Positions 31,546 to 31,997 of a DNA stretch of 31,997 bases are shown here, piece after piece. Position 1 is the stretch's first letter, and each line of letters begins with the position of its first letter. Source of the DNA: Intoshia linei (Eukaryota > Orthonectida > Rhopaluridae); the NCBI GenBank assembly GCA_001642005.1, contig LWCA01000331.1, positions 1 to 31,997 on the forward strand, written 5' to 3'. The notes below the pieces were generated by a model. It saw nothing but the letters and a program-made list of their open reading frames with translations. It was not told the origin of the DNA and did no database searches. The translations under genes were made by a program, and so were the position numbers.

Positions 31546-31997
31546 CAGTTGCGCCTTTACCGTTTGGAAGAGTTTTTATTCCAATGCAGACTTGTAAGAA
31601 TTTTGACATACCCTGTAGGCAAATAGAAACACTGCCGTTTTTATCCCGTTATATAGCTTTTAGTTCTTTTTCAATCAAAATGTATGCAAAAAGTTCCGTC
31701 GTAAGATAACAATTTTTCTTTCATAGTCATGTTGACCTTTAATAAATCTTTTAGTTGTGATTTATAAATTCCAACATTGTAGGAACTCTGCAATTTGGAT
31801 TTCCTTTAGCTACAATAATTACAGCTTTCCTCACAGAGGTATTTTTCATCAATGCAACTCTGCCAATATCCTGTGCTTTAAGTTTATTGGGTAAATGTAC
31901 GTAATCAATATCAGATAAATCATTTTTAATTCTTTCGTCATCTTTATATCTTTCATATTGAAAATTGGCCACTTGTAGGCTCTTTCTCGGTTTTTTC
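31546..31997 (-). pseudogene. Unidentified minus-strand gene, frame-broken, runs off right edge
   Basis: The frame is open from the right edge to 31751 and contains FQYERYKDDERIK, LPNKLKAQDIGRVALMKNTS and VRKAVIIVAKGNPNCRVPTM. A shifted frame then continues YKSQLKDLLKVNMTMKEKLL (to about 31660), and after another shift SVSICLQGMSKFLQVCIGIK and TLPNGKGATVANAV to a stop near 31536. The composition and lack of low complexity suggest true protein coding sequence interrupted by at least two frame changes, or by introns I cannot place (no clear GT-AG pair fits). I do not recognise the family. Confidence 0.5.

Overview
This is an AT-rich stretch of animal nuclear DNA. It is not bacterial: every gene I can assemble is split by GT-AG introns, and no operons, tRNA or rRNA genes were found. 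The gene content (a FEZF-type zinc finger, phospholipid phosphatase, SPCS3, ARFRP1, a Rab8/10/13-like GTPase, GMPPB, TFIIA-gamma, TFIIIC box-B subunit) is metazoan. Most introns are only about 31-60 bp. That combination, with extreme AT richness and a high load of dead transposons, suggests a simplified or parasitic metazoan lineage (orthonectid, dicyemid or myxozoan-like). This placement is inference; no lineage marker proves it.

Layout, left to right. 1-689: one end of a hAT element with a ZBED5/SCAND3-like transposase on the minus strand. 880-5054: two convergent phospholipid phosphatase genes (plus 880-3213, minus 3347-5054), with a hAT MITE in one intron and a 0.8-kb interspersed repeat in the other. 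5055-7450: repeats, an unidentified minus-strand ORF and a dead Tc1-like element. 7616-9016: TFIIA-gamma. 10058-10822: an ALYREF/REF-type gene with several lesions. 11260-13099: complete GMPPB. 13449-13930: a minisatellite and an old repeat copy. 14471-18618: a dense cluster of SPCS3 (minus, 3' end unresolved), ARFRP1 (plus) and a Rab gene (minus). SPCS3 and ARFRP1 are head-to-head 111 bp apart; ARFRP1 and Rab are tail-to-tail 30 bp apart. 19177-19953: a BED-finger hAT relic with a perfect 8-bp target duplication.

20294-28145 is a segmental duplication of about 2.3-2.5 kb carrying two FEZF-like zinc-finger genes. Both keep an eh1-type repressor motif and the first three or four fingers, and both have lost fingers 5 and 6. 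The copies are separated and bounded by several copies of the repeat family also found at 3904-4675. 28824-30526 encodes the N-terminal part of the TFIIIC box-B-binding subunit. It is followed by a minus-strand Tc1-like relic and then an unidentified, frame-broken minus-strand gene that runs off the right edge.

Functionally the intact genes are unrelated housekeeping genes: GDP-mannose synthesis, ER signal peptide processing, Golgi and vesicle GTPases, lipid phosphate turnover, and Pol II and Pol III initiation. No novel operon-like system is visible. The most interesting features are the duplicated, truncated FEZF genes, the circularly permuted repeat family around them, the unusual GTPase and phosphatase motifs, and the extremely short introns. 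All exon models were made by hand from reading frame, splice dinucleotides and remembered family alignments. They have not been checked with transcripts.
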